Below are positions 16,967 through 36,700 of a DNA stretch of 64,000 nucleotides, piece after piece. The stretch comes from Otis tarda. Taxonomy: Eukaryota > Chordata > Aves > Otidiformes > Otididae. The translations under genes were made by a program, and so were the position numbers. The stretch is taken from the NCBI GenBank assembly GCA_026413225.1, contig CM048576.1:6270501-6334500 (forward strand), given 5' to 3'. Positions within the stretch are counted from its first letter, which is position 1. Each line of letters opens with the position of its first letter. A model generated the notes under the pieces. That model had not been told where the DNA came from. It did not search any database and saw only the letters and a list, made by a program, of their open reading frames with translations.

Positions 16967-18210
16967 CAGCGGAGCGCGGGGGCAGCCCGGGAGCCGCGGG
17001 TGAGGCAGCGGGGCGGGGGGAGGTAGGGCCTTTTGCCGGGGGCCGGAGCGCGGAGGCAGCGTGGGGAGCGCAGACCCTCGGCCCAGGCCCTGGGGGGCTC
17101 GCTGCCCATCCCGCGGGAGCCCCAGGCCTGGGCTGTGTCTGGGACCCGCAGAAGGAGCACGGCGGCTGGGGAGGGGGTGAGAGCGCAGCGACCCCGTCCC
17201 GGGGCTGGGGGTAACGTCCCTGCTCGGCGCCGGGGTGGGCCGGGCTGTCCCAGGCCCTCCTGCCCAGCCCCGCCAGGTCTGATGGAGTCACGCTGCCGAG
17301 CCATCCCCTGCCCGTCCCCTGTCCCCCTCTGTCCCCGTGCAGCCGCCGTTCTCAGCTGGCCCGACCAGGCTCCCTGTGCAGGGAGCTGTGCATGCACACG
17401 CGTGCCGCGGCCGTGCCGTGCCCGTGCGGCTCCCTGCACGGGGCACCTGCCCGCCCAGACCCCGGAGCTCGCATCCCGGAGCCTCCCGGGCCCAGCCCCA
17501 GGCTTCTGGCAGGCAGCCACGCAGGGCGGCCTGGGGCTGTCGGGACAGGAGCGGGGCTCCCTCCCACCCTGCTCCCCGTTCCCCGCTCGCTCTGGCGTTT
17601 CCGCTGCCCTCCCAAACCGCCCTCCTGCTGCCGCCAGCCCCGGCCTCCCAGCGCCCGCTCTGCGCTCCCGGCTGCCTCTCCCGCTCCGCTTTCGCTCGCC
17701 GCATCCCCTTTGGGGACGGGAAGCCGCCTCGCCTCCCTCCCAGCCCACCAGCCCGTTTGAAAGCCATAGGGGAGCCAGCGCCGGGCTCGGCCGGCCCCCG
17801 CCCGCAGCCCCTGCCTCACCGCCTGCGCGTCCCTCGGCGCGGGGCGCACGGGTCCTCTCCGCTCGCTCCACGGGTCCTCGCGTCCCGGCCCCGGCGGCGT
17901 GGGGGACAGGCGGCGGCTGTGGGGTTGCAGTGGTTATTATTTTTTAAACACATGGTTGTATTTATTTCTTTTTTTTTTTTTTTAATAATGCGAGTCACTG
18001 GTAGCGCAGCCGTGCAGGCGGAGCGTGTATATAGCAGGCCCCACGCCACGCGGGCGTACACACAGCCGTCGCTTCTCACCTGTACAATACACACAGCTAT
18101 ATTTTTAATTCTAGCGCTGAAAGCCGCTGCTCCAGACCCAGCCTTAGGGGTTTGGTCCCGTTTTGGTTTGGGTTTTTTTAAAATAATATTTTTAGCCCTC
18201 TGCTCAGCAG
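16967..18210 (+). other. BACE1: BACE1 3' UTR (approximate end)
   Basis: GC-rich sequence follows the stop codon and turns AT-rich near its end: a T tract at about 17969-17983, then AATAAT-type elements at about 17984 and 18183. No canonical AATAAA is present on the plus strand here. An ATTAAA at 18563-18568 is an alternative poly(A) signal, so the UTR could run to about 18.6 kb. Long minus-strand reading frames over this stretch are composition artefacts. Confidence 0.55.
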
Positions 18211-19774
18211 CCCGAGGCCGGGGTCGCGGGGCAGCAGCGTGCTGGACGGAAGCGCTGTACGGCTGGGAGGCGGTCTGCCGGGGTTTCGGCGGAGGCGGTG
18301 GCCCTGGGGGGTGCGGGAGGGCTGGGGCACGCAGAGCAGCGGTTCACAGGCGAAGGGACACCGAGCGCAGCCGGCACTTGTGTCCTCGCGGCGTCGCTCC
18401 AGCCAAGGGGGGATGCTCGGCGCGCAAGGACAACGCTCCCCCTCTCCCTTCCCCGGGCGCGCGCCCTTGAGCTCGCGGGCCGCTGATCGCGCTGCGCTCC
18501 CCTACCTCTCCGCATCCCGCTTGCACAGGAAAGGGCTTTGTTCGAAACGCCGCGCTTCGCTAATTAAAAGGCAGCGTCCCTCCGTGAGCAAAAGAGGGGG
18601 CTGCCCGCGGGCCGGGGCCGAGCTGGCGGGCGCGGGAGCGGAGCCCCCGGCGCAGGCCGGGATGGGGCTGGAGCGCTGCGGGGCTGCGCTGATCGCCAAG
18701 CGTCAAGCTGGTTGGCTAAATCCTGCAGTTCTTTCCTCAAAAAAGCAGCGAGGGAGGCAGCACGCGAGGCGGGAGGCGGCACGCGCAGCGTGGGAGAGGC
18801 AGCGCCACACCAGCCCGTCACACGCGCTCCTGAACTGTCCCACTCCACCGCTCGCGCGCTTGCAAGCGGCATCCGGTTCCCCTGCCGCGCTCCGAAACGG
18901 CGCGCGTCCAGCGATTCCGCTCCGGCGCAGGAGGGCAACGTTATGCAATTGCGGAGCGCGCGCGGAGCTCCGGGCCCTGGGGCCTGCCCAGGAGCCCCCC
19001 AGGACCCCCGAGACGCCGCTGTGGACCACTGCCTTAAAACACGCTGGGAAGCGTGCGCGTGCGTGTAGGAAGATGCGGACGGCGGCCAAATTCAGGTGCG
19101 CTGCGCCCAGGCAGCGCTTGCGCCGACCAGCCCCGAGGCACCGGGGCCTCTGGCAGTGCTGAATTTGTGCCACAGGCTGCAAGGAGAAAAAAAACCACAT
19201 AGAGAGTCAGCGCAAGATTTTAAGCGGTGCTGAGCACCTCGTAATCCCACCGAGATCCATGGAGGAAGGGCTGGCGCGTCAGCCCGTGCTGCAGGAGGAA
19301 GCGCAGGAGAGGGGAAAGCAGGAACTGCGCCAGGCCGGTTATCCCGAGCTGCGGCGCAGCCCAATCGGCGCGCTCCCTCCCCGGGGCCGAGTTACGGCAG
19401 GGAACAGCGCGCGCGGAACGCTGCCCCGCGGGAGGGGCCCAGGACCGCCGCCGCCGCCTCCAGTGCTCTGTAACCTATTGTCTGTGTAAGAACAATGAAT
19501 GTTAACACGGTAAGTTATGACGACATTAAAAACAGACCACAAAAACCGCTCTTCGTGCGCCACCTGGTCATTGCGGAGAGGGGAACTGCCGGCCGAGCGC
19601 CCGCAGCAGCACGCGGGCGCCGCAGGGGCACGGGGCGGCGAGGCGGCCCGCCGGGGGGAACGGGCTGCAGCAAGCGCGGCGCTGCTGGGAGCGCCCGGCC
19701 CCCGAGAAGGAGCTGCCGCGTTGGAGAGGAACCCGGTGCGGCTGCGAACCAAGAAGGGAGGAGCAGCACCAAGT
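18211..19774. other. Intergenic region between convergent BACE1 and RNF214
   Basis: No exon, RNA gene or mobile element was recognised. The sequence is GC-rich with scattered open frames on both strands that lack splice-compatible, family-like content. It separates the two convergent 3' ends by roughly 1.2-1.6 kb. Confidence 0.6.
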
Positions 19775-19793
19775 CACTGCATAATATACACAC

Positions 19794-19799
19794 TTTATT
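19794..19799 (-). terminator. RNF214: Poly(A) signal of RNF214
   Basis: TTTATT on the plus strand is AATAAA on the minus strand, 164 bases after the RNF214 stop codon. The short 3' UTR is therefore about 19775-19962. It is AU-rich compared with its surroundings. Confidence 0.8.
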
Positions 19800-19962
19800 T
19801 CTGAACTGGTATGTATACAGACTTTCTATACACACATCGCCTATATAATAAAAATGTACATGTGTATACATGGTCGTATAAATATAGAACTGTAGAAATC
19901 TTCCAAGCCATCCTGTCTATTCACAGCAGCTCCTCCCGCGGGACCGCTTCCTCGGGCGGCCG

Positions 19963-27022
<7,060 letters not shown>

Positions 27023-27294
27023 GGGGCCGGGTGCGGGGCTGGGGCTGTGCCCGGGCCCGGCGGGGCGCGGCGCGGCGCGGCGGAGCGGCCCGGAGCGGAC
27101 CCAGCGGCACGGCCCCCGCCGCCCCGCCCCTTCCGGCGCCAGCGACCCCCGCGGGGCAGAGCGGCGCCTCCGGCCCGCGAGCGCCGCCCTGGCGGACGGG
27201 AGGTCTCGGCGCCGCCGCCGCCGCCGCCGCCGCCGGGGATGTGACGCTGCTGTCAGCGGCCGCGGCATCCGGCTGCGGCGGCGGCCCGGGCCCG
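27023..27294. promoter_or_regulatory. Divergent CpG promoter of RNF214 and PCSK7, with PCSK7 non-coding exon 1
   Basis: The RNF214 start codon lies at 27022. A gtgagc donor at 27295, matched with the acceptor at 27690, implies a non-coding PCSK7 first exon ending at 27294. Both transcripts therefore start within about 250 bases of each other, in extremely GC-rich DNA. A (GCC)8 run spans 27211-27234 and may lie in the PCSK7 leader. No TATA box is seen. The two genes are also head to head in human. Confidence 0.75.
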
Positions 27295-27702
27295 GTGAGC
27301 GCCGGGCGGGACGGGAGCCGGGGCGCGCAGCGAGGGGGGATCGGGGCGGGACGGGGCCCGCCGCTGTCAGTGACCCGCCGGGCGCGGGCGACGGGGCGGG
27401 GCGGGGGTCCCGGGTCTGTGGCGGCGGGGGTTCCGCAGCCCCAGGAGGAAGTGGCCCCGTTTGGGGGTCTGCGGCGGGCGCGCTCCGCCCCGGCGGCGGG
27501 GATCCGTCCCTCCGCATGGATCCCGCTGGGAAGGAGCCGGGGAACTCCCTGGAACGGGGTGCTGGTGGCCAGCCCGGGTTGACGGGCCGTGGGGCCCCGT
27601 GGGACCCCGTGGGACCGTCAGGCGAGGCCGCCGCCGCCCCGTCCCGGCTTGGAGCAACCTCTCACCGGTTTCCCGTCCCGCTGCCTGCAGCCCGCCTGTC
27701 TG

Positions 27703-30700
27703 ATGCCGCATTGGAAGCGGAGCGCGCCGCGATGGAGCGCGGGGATGGAGGCCGCGCTCTGCATCCGCACGTGCCTTTGGCTGAGTGCCGCCTGGATCCC
27801 CTTCGCGTCGTGCGACGGGCTGGCCTGCGGCGGGGAGCGCGCTGACGCCCGGCCCGGACAGCTAACCTGGGCCGTCAGCTTGGACGGGCCCGACGAGGAG
27901 CTGGAGCAGCGGGCGGAGGAGCTGGCGCGGGCCGCGGGGCTGGCCAACATGGGCCGCGTCGGGGAGCTCAAGGGCCATTACCTCTTCGCCTACCAGCCCG
28001 ACGGCCGCGCGGCGAGCGAACGCGAAGCAATAAGGAGGTCTGTGGACGCTTTGTTTGCACAGCACGACAGCGTGCGGTGGCACTCGGAACAGAAGCTTCT
28101 GAAACGCTCCAAGCGCAGCCTGCACTTTAACGATCCCAAATATCCCCAGCAGTGGCACCTGGTGAGTGGTTTTCCGGCGGCCGTTGTGCTGTTTGTGGCC
28201 GCAAGCGCGCCGTCGCGCAGCAGCGAAATGGCCGCTTTCGGTCCTCGCGGCGGGGAGGAAGCACGCCGAGAGCTCGCCCTGCTCGCCGCGATGTCGGGAG
28301 AAGGCGGCTGGCGCGGCTGGCCCCGTGCCGGCGGCGCTGGGGTGGGCAGAGGGGTTTTGGCCGGAGCACGCTGTGCGGCTGGCGGGCTGGAGCGCGGTGT
28401 CGGCCCTGCGGCGCTGGGCGCTCCGCTTCGTGGCCGGAGCGGCTGTTGCTCGCTGTCTGCCTGAAACAACTCTCCTCTGGCTGTCCTGCGACTCCTCCCT
28501 GCGCTCCCAGCCTGGCCCTGGCCCTCACATCACGACCAGCGTGCCCAAAATGCCCGGGAGCCCCTTTCCTCTCAGCTGACCCGCTCCTCCGCTTTTCCTC
28601 TCCCCTGGCCGTCCTCCCTGGTGTGTAGAACAACCGCAAGAGCCCCGGGAAGGACATCAACGTCACGGGCGTCTGGGAGCGGAACGTGACGGGGCGCGGT
28701 GTGACGGTGGTGGTGGTGGACGACGGCGTGGAGCACACCATCAAGGACATACAGCCGAATTACGTGAGTGCCGGCTTCGCGGCGTGAGCGTGCGAGGGCT
28801 CGGCTGCGGGCGGAGCGTGGCCCGCGCTGTCCCCCTGGGCTCGGCCAGGGTGCAAAGTGCCAGCAGCAGACCTTTACCCGGGAGATTTTGCGCCCAAGCC
28901 GCGGGGTTCCCGGCCTTTGTACTGCCTCAGATGCGAGAGCTGGCCTCCCTCTGGGCCTCAGCAGCTGGCCAAGCTGCCTCTGCTTGGCCCTTTCCCGCGG
29001 CAGCAGATAGCAGTGTTGAGCTGCAGCCCCGCGTGGAAGCGGCCTCTGAGCTCCCTTGACTTCCAGGCTGCGTTTCAGCCCGCATGGCTCTTCAGTCCCC
29101 GCTTTTCCCAAAGCGAGGAGGGCAGAGCCCTGAGTCGTGACTGCGGGTCTGTTTTCAGAGCCCGGAAGGCAGCTACGACTTGAACTCCAACGATCCCGAC
29201 CCCATGCCTCACCCCGACGAGGAGAACGGCAACCACCACGGGACCCGCTGCGCCGGGGAGATCGCTGCTGTGCCAAACAACAGCTTCTGCACGGTGGGAG
29301 TTGCCTACGGGAGCCGCATCGCAGGTACGGCACGCTGCGCCGCGCCCGTGCCTTGCCTCAGCGCCGATTCTGGAGGGCTGGGGCACGGCGCCGTGGGAGG
29401 GGTGGCGTGGCCGAAGCGGCTCTGAGTCACCCGCTGCCTTGCTGGGCCTGTCGGAGGGAGGAACCGGCGTCTGCCAGATCGCTGCGTGCTGGGCCGGCTT
29501 TTCCAGAGCGCTCCCGGCACGCAGCCTGCCCAGCCTGAGAGCTTTTGGGTTGCCCGGCTCCTCCGTGGGGGAGGCTCGGATGCGGCAGCGAAAGGCCGCG
29601 CGTGCTGTGTTGGGCGGGAGCCGAGGCGGGTGGGCGGCGCGCTGGTTGTAAATGGCCTCGTTGAGCCGCCCGCCTGCTCGCCGTTCGTAGCGTCCTTCGC
29701 CAGCCTCGGCTGCGGCGCAGAACTGTAATTATCGGTGTTTGGGTCGCTGGAAAACGCGGCATTCGGCCTTCCTCGGCTTTGCTGGAGAGCTGGCCTCGCC
29801 CTCCTGGCCTGAGCGCGGGAGCTGGGGCGTCCTGCGGCTCTGCAGCCCTTCCCTCGGCAGGCAAGCGTGCCGTCCGTCCCGGAGCGACGCGACGGTTGGC
29901 TGCTTGGCCACTTCCCAGGGGAAGGAATCGCTCCAGGCAGGGACTGGGCCTGGGCAGCAGCGGGATCACTGAGGGGGGGATGCGAGGAAGCCCCTGGGAG
30001 CAGCGCTCTGGGTCGGCGGGCGCAGGAGTGAGCCCAGCTGGTGTTGGGTGTGCTGTCCCCGTCACCAGCTCGCTTGGGGCAGCTTTTTCTTAGCAGAAAA
30101 GCCGTGTCCAGCCGAGGGCGTGGAGCTGTGCGTGAGGGCGCGCCTGCAGCCCCTCACGCGCATCCAGCCTCTGCGGACAGACCTGCAGGGTCACAGCTCC
30201 GGGAGACCTGGTTCCGTCGGGCTGGAGGAGCGTCCCTGGTGTGAACCTCCCAAGGAACTGGTTGGCAGCGTTTGTACGGTTTGCTTTGATCCCCGCGGGT
30301 CACGTTTCGTTGTCCTTCGTCCTGCAGGCATCCGAGTGCTGGACGGGCCCCTCACCGACAGCATGGAGGCCGTCGCCTTCAACAAGCACTATCAGATCAA
30401 CGACATCTACAGCTGCAGGTGAGCCCCCGGGGACCCCACGCCGGGCCACACCACGCCCAGCGAAGAGCCCTGGGCCCTGCTCCGCCCGGGTCCCAGCCTG
30501 TGGCGGAGCGCTGCTGCGGTGCGTCCCACGGGCTGGCCGAGCCGGAGGGGCACTGCGCCCCCCGCCGTGCCCCAGCTGAGCCGTGTGACCGGGACTGGAA
30601 TGTGTGAGAAGCTGCTTGTTCAATAAAATCCAACGTTTCGTCCGCTGGAATCCGACCCAGGGGCACAGGGCAAATACAACAGCGATATCCCGGCCGTGAG

Positions 30701-33700
30701 GGGCCAGCCTGACAGATGGGAAAGCACAGCGCCCTCCGATCCCAGTCCTGGCGCTGGGAGTAACTGGTGGCTGCCGGTAGCTCACTGCAATGGCGGGAAG
30801 AGCTGCTGTCTCAGCTCCTGGGGCCGTCGCTTCATGGTGCCTCTCTTTGCAGCTGGGGTCCGGATGACGATGGGAAAACCGTGGATGGACCCCATCAGCT
30901 GGGAAAGGTAAAAACCAGTCCCAGCAGCCCAGGTGCCCCTGGGCTGGCCCTGCGGTGCCTGTGGTTTCTGCCTGCCTGGACAGGCCGGCAGCTGGGGCGT
31001 TGCTGTGGCACAGCGCGCGTTTGTTTGCTGCCATCGCTGCCAGCGGTGTTGCAAGTTACCCCGTGGCGGGGAGAGGTGACGTGGCTGCGGGAGGGCAGCG
31101 CTCAGGCAGCGCTAGCTGAGCTTTCCGAGGCGAGGCTGTTCCAGCAGCAAAAGGCTCTTTCACAACCTGTGGTGTTATTCTGACAGCTTTTGCAACCCAA
31201 GGGACGCTCTGTGCTCAGGAACCAGGCATTCCCAGGGCTAGGGGTGGTTCTCGAGGCGGGGAGCGTGCCTGCAGACGCCAGGAGTGATCAGGGGCTGGGG
31301 CGACGGCTGCGTTCGCTCTCAGTGGGACGGCAGCGCAGGGAGGTGCTGGAGCTGAAGCCCCTTCCCAGGCCGTTACGGCGTTCTCGCGGTGCCCGTGCTG
31401 CAGAGCCGCTGCCAAGCACAGCCACTGCCTGCGCCTGGCTCCCGCCGCCCAGGTGCCACGGCGAGGGGTCGCCGAGGGGCCCCAGAACTGGCGCTGCGTG
31501 GCTCCTGGGATGTGGTTCTGCTTGAGTTCTCTTTTGCTTGGCAGCCTCTTGCTGTACTTTTCTAACCACAAGCTAGCAGTTGCTGTGCTGTTCGGAGCAA
31601 CGCTGACAACCAAGCTATCGGCTCGCAATGACAAATGGTTTCCAGTTCTGCAAGTTAATTTGTTCTCTTCCTGCACGCAGAGCCAGCTGTGTAGCAAGCT
31701 CTGGGACGCAGAGCACGAGCAAAGCTGGCTGTACCACAGCAGGGCGGCTGGAGGGCTTTCTGAAGCCCTGCTGAAGGGAGGGCGGAGGAGGAGAGTGGGT
31801 TTCCAGCCAGGCGTGGCGGCCAGCAGCAACCCTCTGGGGTCAGCGGGGAAGGGGGCACCTGCCTGCGTGCCCTGACCAGCGACGGTTCTTTCTCCGCAGG
31901 CCGCCCTGCAGCACGGCGTGATAGCGGGCCGCAGGGGCTTTGGGAGCATTTTCGTGGTGGCCAGCGGCAACGGCGGGCAGCACAGCGACAACTGCAACTA
32001 CGATGGTTACGCCAACTCCATCTACACTGTCACGATAGGTGAGTGCCTGGGTCTTCTGTCTCGTTCCTGCCCAGCGTGGAAAAAGGAGATCATCCCAAAA
32101 GCCCAAAACCTGCCCAGCTGGAAGGTGCCTGGATAGTGGGAATCTGTGGGGAAGCGAGCGTGGCAGCGTGTAGAGGTGCGCTGCGCTTCGGCCCTCGAGC
32201 CTGCGGTCTGCTTGTGACCTGCAGAGCAAGAGGAGCCCAAAGAAATCCCTGCCCGCGCTCCGGCCTGGGTCGCTGGGGCTGTGACAGACACGCTGCCGCG
32301 TTGAGGGAGCGACCTGAGGTGCAGCGCTCCCATCCTGTGCGTTAGAAGAGAAAGGTCGATGCCTTTTCCTTTTTCCCAGGCGCGGTGGACGAGACCGGCT
32401 CCATGCCGTTCTACGCCGAGGAATGTGCCTCCATGTTGGCGGTGACCTTCAGCGGCGGGGACAAGATGATGAGGAGCATCGTGAGTACCACGCGGGGCTG
32501 GGGCAGCCCAGGGCGGAGAAGGGACGAAGCTCCGTCCCCTCTGATTGCCACGCATCCTCCTTCATCTGGCAGCTGGGTTCCTCTGTGGGGCAGGGAGCGA
32601 GAGTGCTTTTCGTCTAGGTCAGCCCCCCTCGCTTCAGCTCTGAAGGGGTGCAGGAGCGCGGAGGGCTGGGAGCAGCATCGGGCTCTTTAAACTCCTTGGC
32701 CACAGCTCCTTCTCTGTTCTGGCACGTGTGCCTCTCCCAGCTGAATCTTTCAGAATATTTTTATCAGCTTTTCCTTTTTTTGCCAAAAAATGACTTCTTG
32801 TTGACAAAATGTCCTTTTTGCCCAAGCCAAGCAGCCGGGACTGTTTTCCCCAGCCCCAGGCCTGACCCAGGCTGTTCCTCCCGTGGCGCTGGTGCGCTCG
32901 GGGGGCTGTCAGGCTGACCCGTTCCGGTCCTGCGGTGCCAGCGGGGACTGCAGGGCCCGAGCCACCCTGCGGCTTTGGGTTCGACGTCGCTGGCTCCCAA
33001 GCCTGACTCTTTGGGGCTGGGTTGTCCCCGGCTTGGCGGGCACCGGGAGGATCTCCCATCAGGACGGGCAGTTTCCAAAGGCACAGCCTGGGAACAGCCG
33101 AGGCGGCAGCGAGGTCGCGGTGGCAGATCAGCCCCAGCAGCGTGTGCTCGGGGGTCTCGGGGGGCTGACGGGCAGAGGACGGTCCCTGTGAGTGCGGCTG
33201 TGGCTCAGTGCCGGCCGAGGAGGAGCCGAATCCAGGCTTGCCAAACCGGCTTCCCCGCATGCTGGGTAAACCGGGGAACTGGGAGAGCCGGGGTTCCGCA
33301 GCCGCCTGGCTGGGACTCAGCGAGCTCCTCCGGCGGTCCAGAGCCAGGCCACGAATCCGTGCGGAACTACAGCTCGGCACAGGCTGCCTGGAGCAGCGGC
33401 TCCGCTGCTGCAGCAGGGAGAGTAAAACCCAGCATGGAGCTAATTTTTCCTTGCAGAAATAACTTCACTTGTCCCAAGCTGTTTTGGAAACTACTGATGT
33501 TCGGAAAAAAGGAAGCAGCAGCCAAGCAAGGGCTCTGCTGCACTTTCACCAGCAGTTACGGAGTTTTGGGTTTGTGTCCAGCTTCCCCCGAGCCTGCTGC
33601 TGGTGAGAGCGCTTTGAAGGTCTGAAACCCCCCCGCGTTTCAAACCCTGCCCTTGCGGGACGTTAACGCGGGCGCCGGGCTCCCGCCAGGGAGCCGGGAC

Positions 33701-36700
33701 GAGATGGCACGCGCAGCCTCGCTGTGCCGCGTGCCGGAGAGCCGTCCTCTTCCTTTGCGGTGCCGCGCTCGCGCCTTTCCCCAGCCCTGGCACGTTCCGA
33801 CTTTCACCCCCCTTTTTCTGGGGGATAGTCTGCTCCTAAATGCCCTTTGTGCTTCAGCGGTGTCAGAGTTAACTTCTCCGCAGCCGTCCACTGGGGTTTT
33901 TTTCTGCTACCAGACTATAAACTTTGTGTGGTTTCCTTACTGGGAAGAATTTAATGCGGCTTCTGGCACGAGCTGCATTTCCTACTGAAAGTCTGCGCTG
34001 CTCGGGGCGCTCTTCGTAGGACGTGCAGCGTCCGAGCGCCAGCCGAAGCTGTTCCCAGCTGGCAGAATGCTGCGGAGCCGAACACAGAAGGCGACAAAAC
34101 CTACAGCTTTTGGCAGCGCGGGCTGTCTCCCCGCAGGGAGCGCAGGGAGACGGATGCGTTCGGTTTGCAGCGAGGTGGCAGAATTTGGGAAGCTCCCGAC
34201 GCCTCCTTTGAGGCTCCACGTGCTCTGCACAGTCTGGTACGACGCAGGTCGTGCTGGAGCCGTGCTTTGGCCAGCAGCGAAGATGAGGAGGGTCCTAAAC
34301 TGTAACTACCCTGAGTTTCCCCCAGAGCTGCTCATTTCAGGCCCAGTTCCCCTCTCTCCCTCTCCGAAGGAAACTGCACTCGTTGCGTCTCAGCTGTTGT
34401 TGTCCCTGAAGCGAGAGCGTCCCGGGACTCCTCGCACCGCTTAGGCACCTGTGAGCCGTGGCTCCTGAGCAGCAGCAGCTCCTCTGGGCTGGTATTTTGG
34501 GCAGCGAGGCTCTGTGCGTCCAGAGCGCCCCGGAGAGCAGCTCTCAGCTGGGGAGCTGTGGTGTCGTCCCTCCCACCTCGTACTGGTTTTTGCTGGGTAC
34601 CTGTGTCCTGGCCGGGAACCGCCTGGGAAACGTTTCCGAGTTTTTCGGCACGTAATCCCAGACCCTCTCCCCCTGCTGCTGCCCCGCTCTTCTTCTTGTT
34701 CCGCTCTTGGCCGAGGGTGACGGGATCTCTGGCTGCCCTTCCTGTCTCCCAGCCTGATCTCAGCAGCCACAGAGAGAAAGAAAGCTCGTGTGCTGCACAT
34801 TCCTCCCTGCTGTCGGGGCGGGGAGCTGCCCGTGCAGAGGAGATGGCGCGGAGACGGACAGGTTGATGCAGGCGGGGGGTTTAGAACAACCCCCCGGCGC
34901 TGGGGGAGCGGGCTGCCCGGGGGGACCCGGCCTGCTGGGGAGGAGAGCTGCTCACCCTGTCTTTTCTCCCCTCTCCCTCCCCGATTTCCAAGCCTGCGTC
35001 CAGCCAGCCCGTGGGGGATCCTTTCCTCCTCACGGGGCTTGCGGTAGAGCCGCAGAAATTACGTGAGCGCTGCAGGTGTCCCTGCCTGTTGTGCTGGGGC
35101 ACTGCTGGGTCGTGGCTGTGTCCAGGCTGGTGGTGGGGAGCCCCAGAGCCCCCAGCTCTCGCGCCCTTTGCGTAGCGTAGGGGGCACGCTGTCCTGCGTC
35201 CCTTGCCAACCCTCGTGTCACGGGCTGAGCGCGGGCTGCCAGCGGAGCCGGGGTGGCGAGGGCACGGGGTGGCTGCGTGCTCGTTTGCTCCAGTGCTGCT
35301 CCCAGCCACCCCAGCACGGCCAACCTGACAGGAGGCGTCTCTCCTCTTTCCCGGAAGGTGACCACGGACTGGGATTTGCAGAAGGGCACGGGCTGCACGG
35401 AGGGCCACACGGGGACGTCGGCCGCCGCCCCTCTCGCAGCCGGGATGATCGCGCTAATGCTGCAGGTGCGGCCGTGCCTCACCTGGCGAGACGTCCAGCA
35501 CATCATTGTCTTCACCGCCACCAAGGTGAGTGGCCTTCCTCCCGCTGCTGCCCTTCAGGGGTGCTGCAGGGTGGCCGACGTCCTGCTCTGTGCATCTTGG
35601 TTTCTGCCTGCCTGCCCCTCTGTAAATCTGGCAGTTGTCTGGCTCCCGGCAAAGGGACGGTGTTTTCCCCTCGCCCCTTGTTCCTCCGAGGAATGTGGCC
35701 GAGGCCCTTTCCTCTGTCAGGGTGATAAATGGGGTGTTTGCCCCAGGAATGCCTCCGTCTGCCACCGGACGGGTCTTCCAGGGGTGTGTGCGTGCGCTGC
35801 GGCTGGCCCGGCTGAAGGGCTGGCCCGATTCGGCTCAGGGACAGGGCTTCCTCCGCACCCCTCTGGGGAGCAGGGCTCCGTGTCCGGCTCGCGCTGTGCT
35901 GGCTTTGGCACAGGGCAGCGTTTTCCACGACTGCCCGCCAGCGTTGCCGCAGCACTACGGCCCGATAAGTGATGGGACCCAGATCTGTCCCGGCCCGGCT
36001 CCTGTTGATTTAAAGGACGTGGTTCCGTCTCCCCCAGGCTTGTGCCGTCCCGCAGGCTGTGCCTTGGGCGGCAGGGAGCGCGGAGCAGCTGGGATGTTTC
36101 AGAGCGGAGGCATTCGTGCCCTTTCGTGCTGCTCCATTTCCTTTCTGAGGAGCTGGGAAGCCTGTTTGTCCCGGGACTTGTTTCAAACAAAGGTCAACCT
36201 GTTTCTTTCTAATAAGGCCATGTGGGTTTGCTTCCCTGCTGCGCGGGACGTTCCTGAGCCTCCTTCCCTTCGGGCCTGCTCCCCTTCGCTCTGGGTTCAC
36301 AGGGCTAACAAGAGCGCCACGCGTTTCTTTTCAGTACGAGGACCGTCACGCCAGGTGGGACGTCAACCAGGCTGGCTTCAGCCACAGCCACCAGCACGGC
36401 TTCGGCTTGCTGAACGCCTGGAGGCTGGTGAACGCTGCCAAGGTATCTCCCCTCCCGTCCCGGGCGCAGGCAGAGCAGGGCCGGCGCGGTGGCGGTGGCG
36501 GGGTCGGGTCCTGCCCTGGCAGCGCTGTGGGGTGGCACCGCTGGCGCTTTGGCCGCCGTCCTGCCGGCCCTCGCTATAGGGCTGCTTTTGGTATGAAGTC
36601 ACGAGGCTTTCGGCAATGCCCGAAACCTGCGCCGGGCTGCTGCGCTCGCAGCACTATATATAGCCATGGGCGAGAGCTGCCGCTGGTGGGGGACGACAGC

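Noticed and set aside
36650-36665. TATATATAG followed by ccATGg in a PCSK7 intron
   Set aside because: The ATG opens only a short frame that does not join the PCSK7 exons in phase. It is probably chance.
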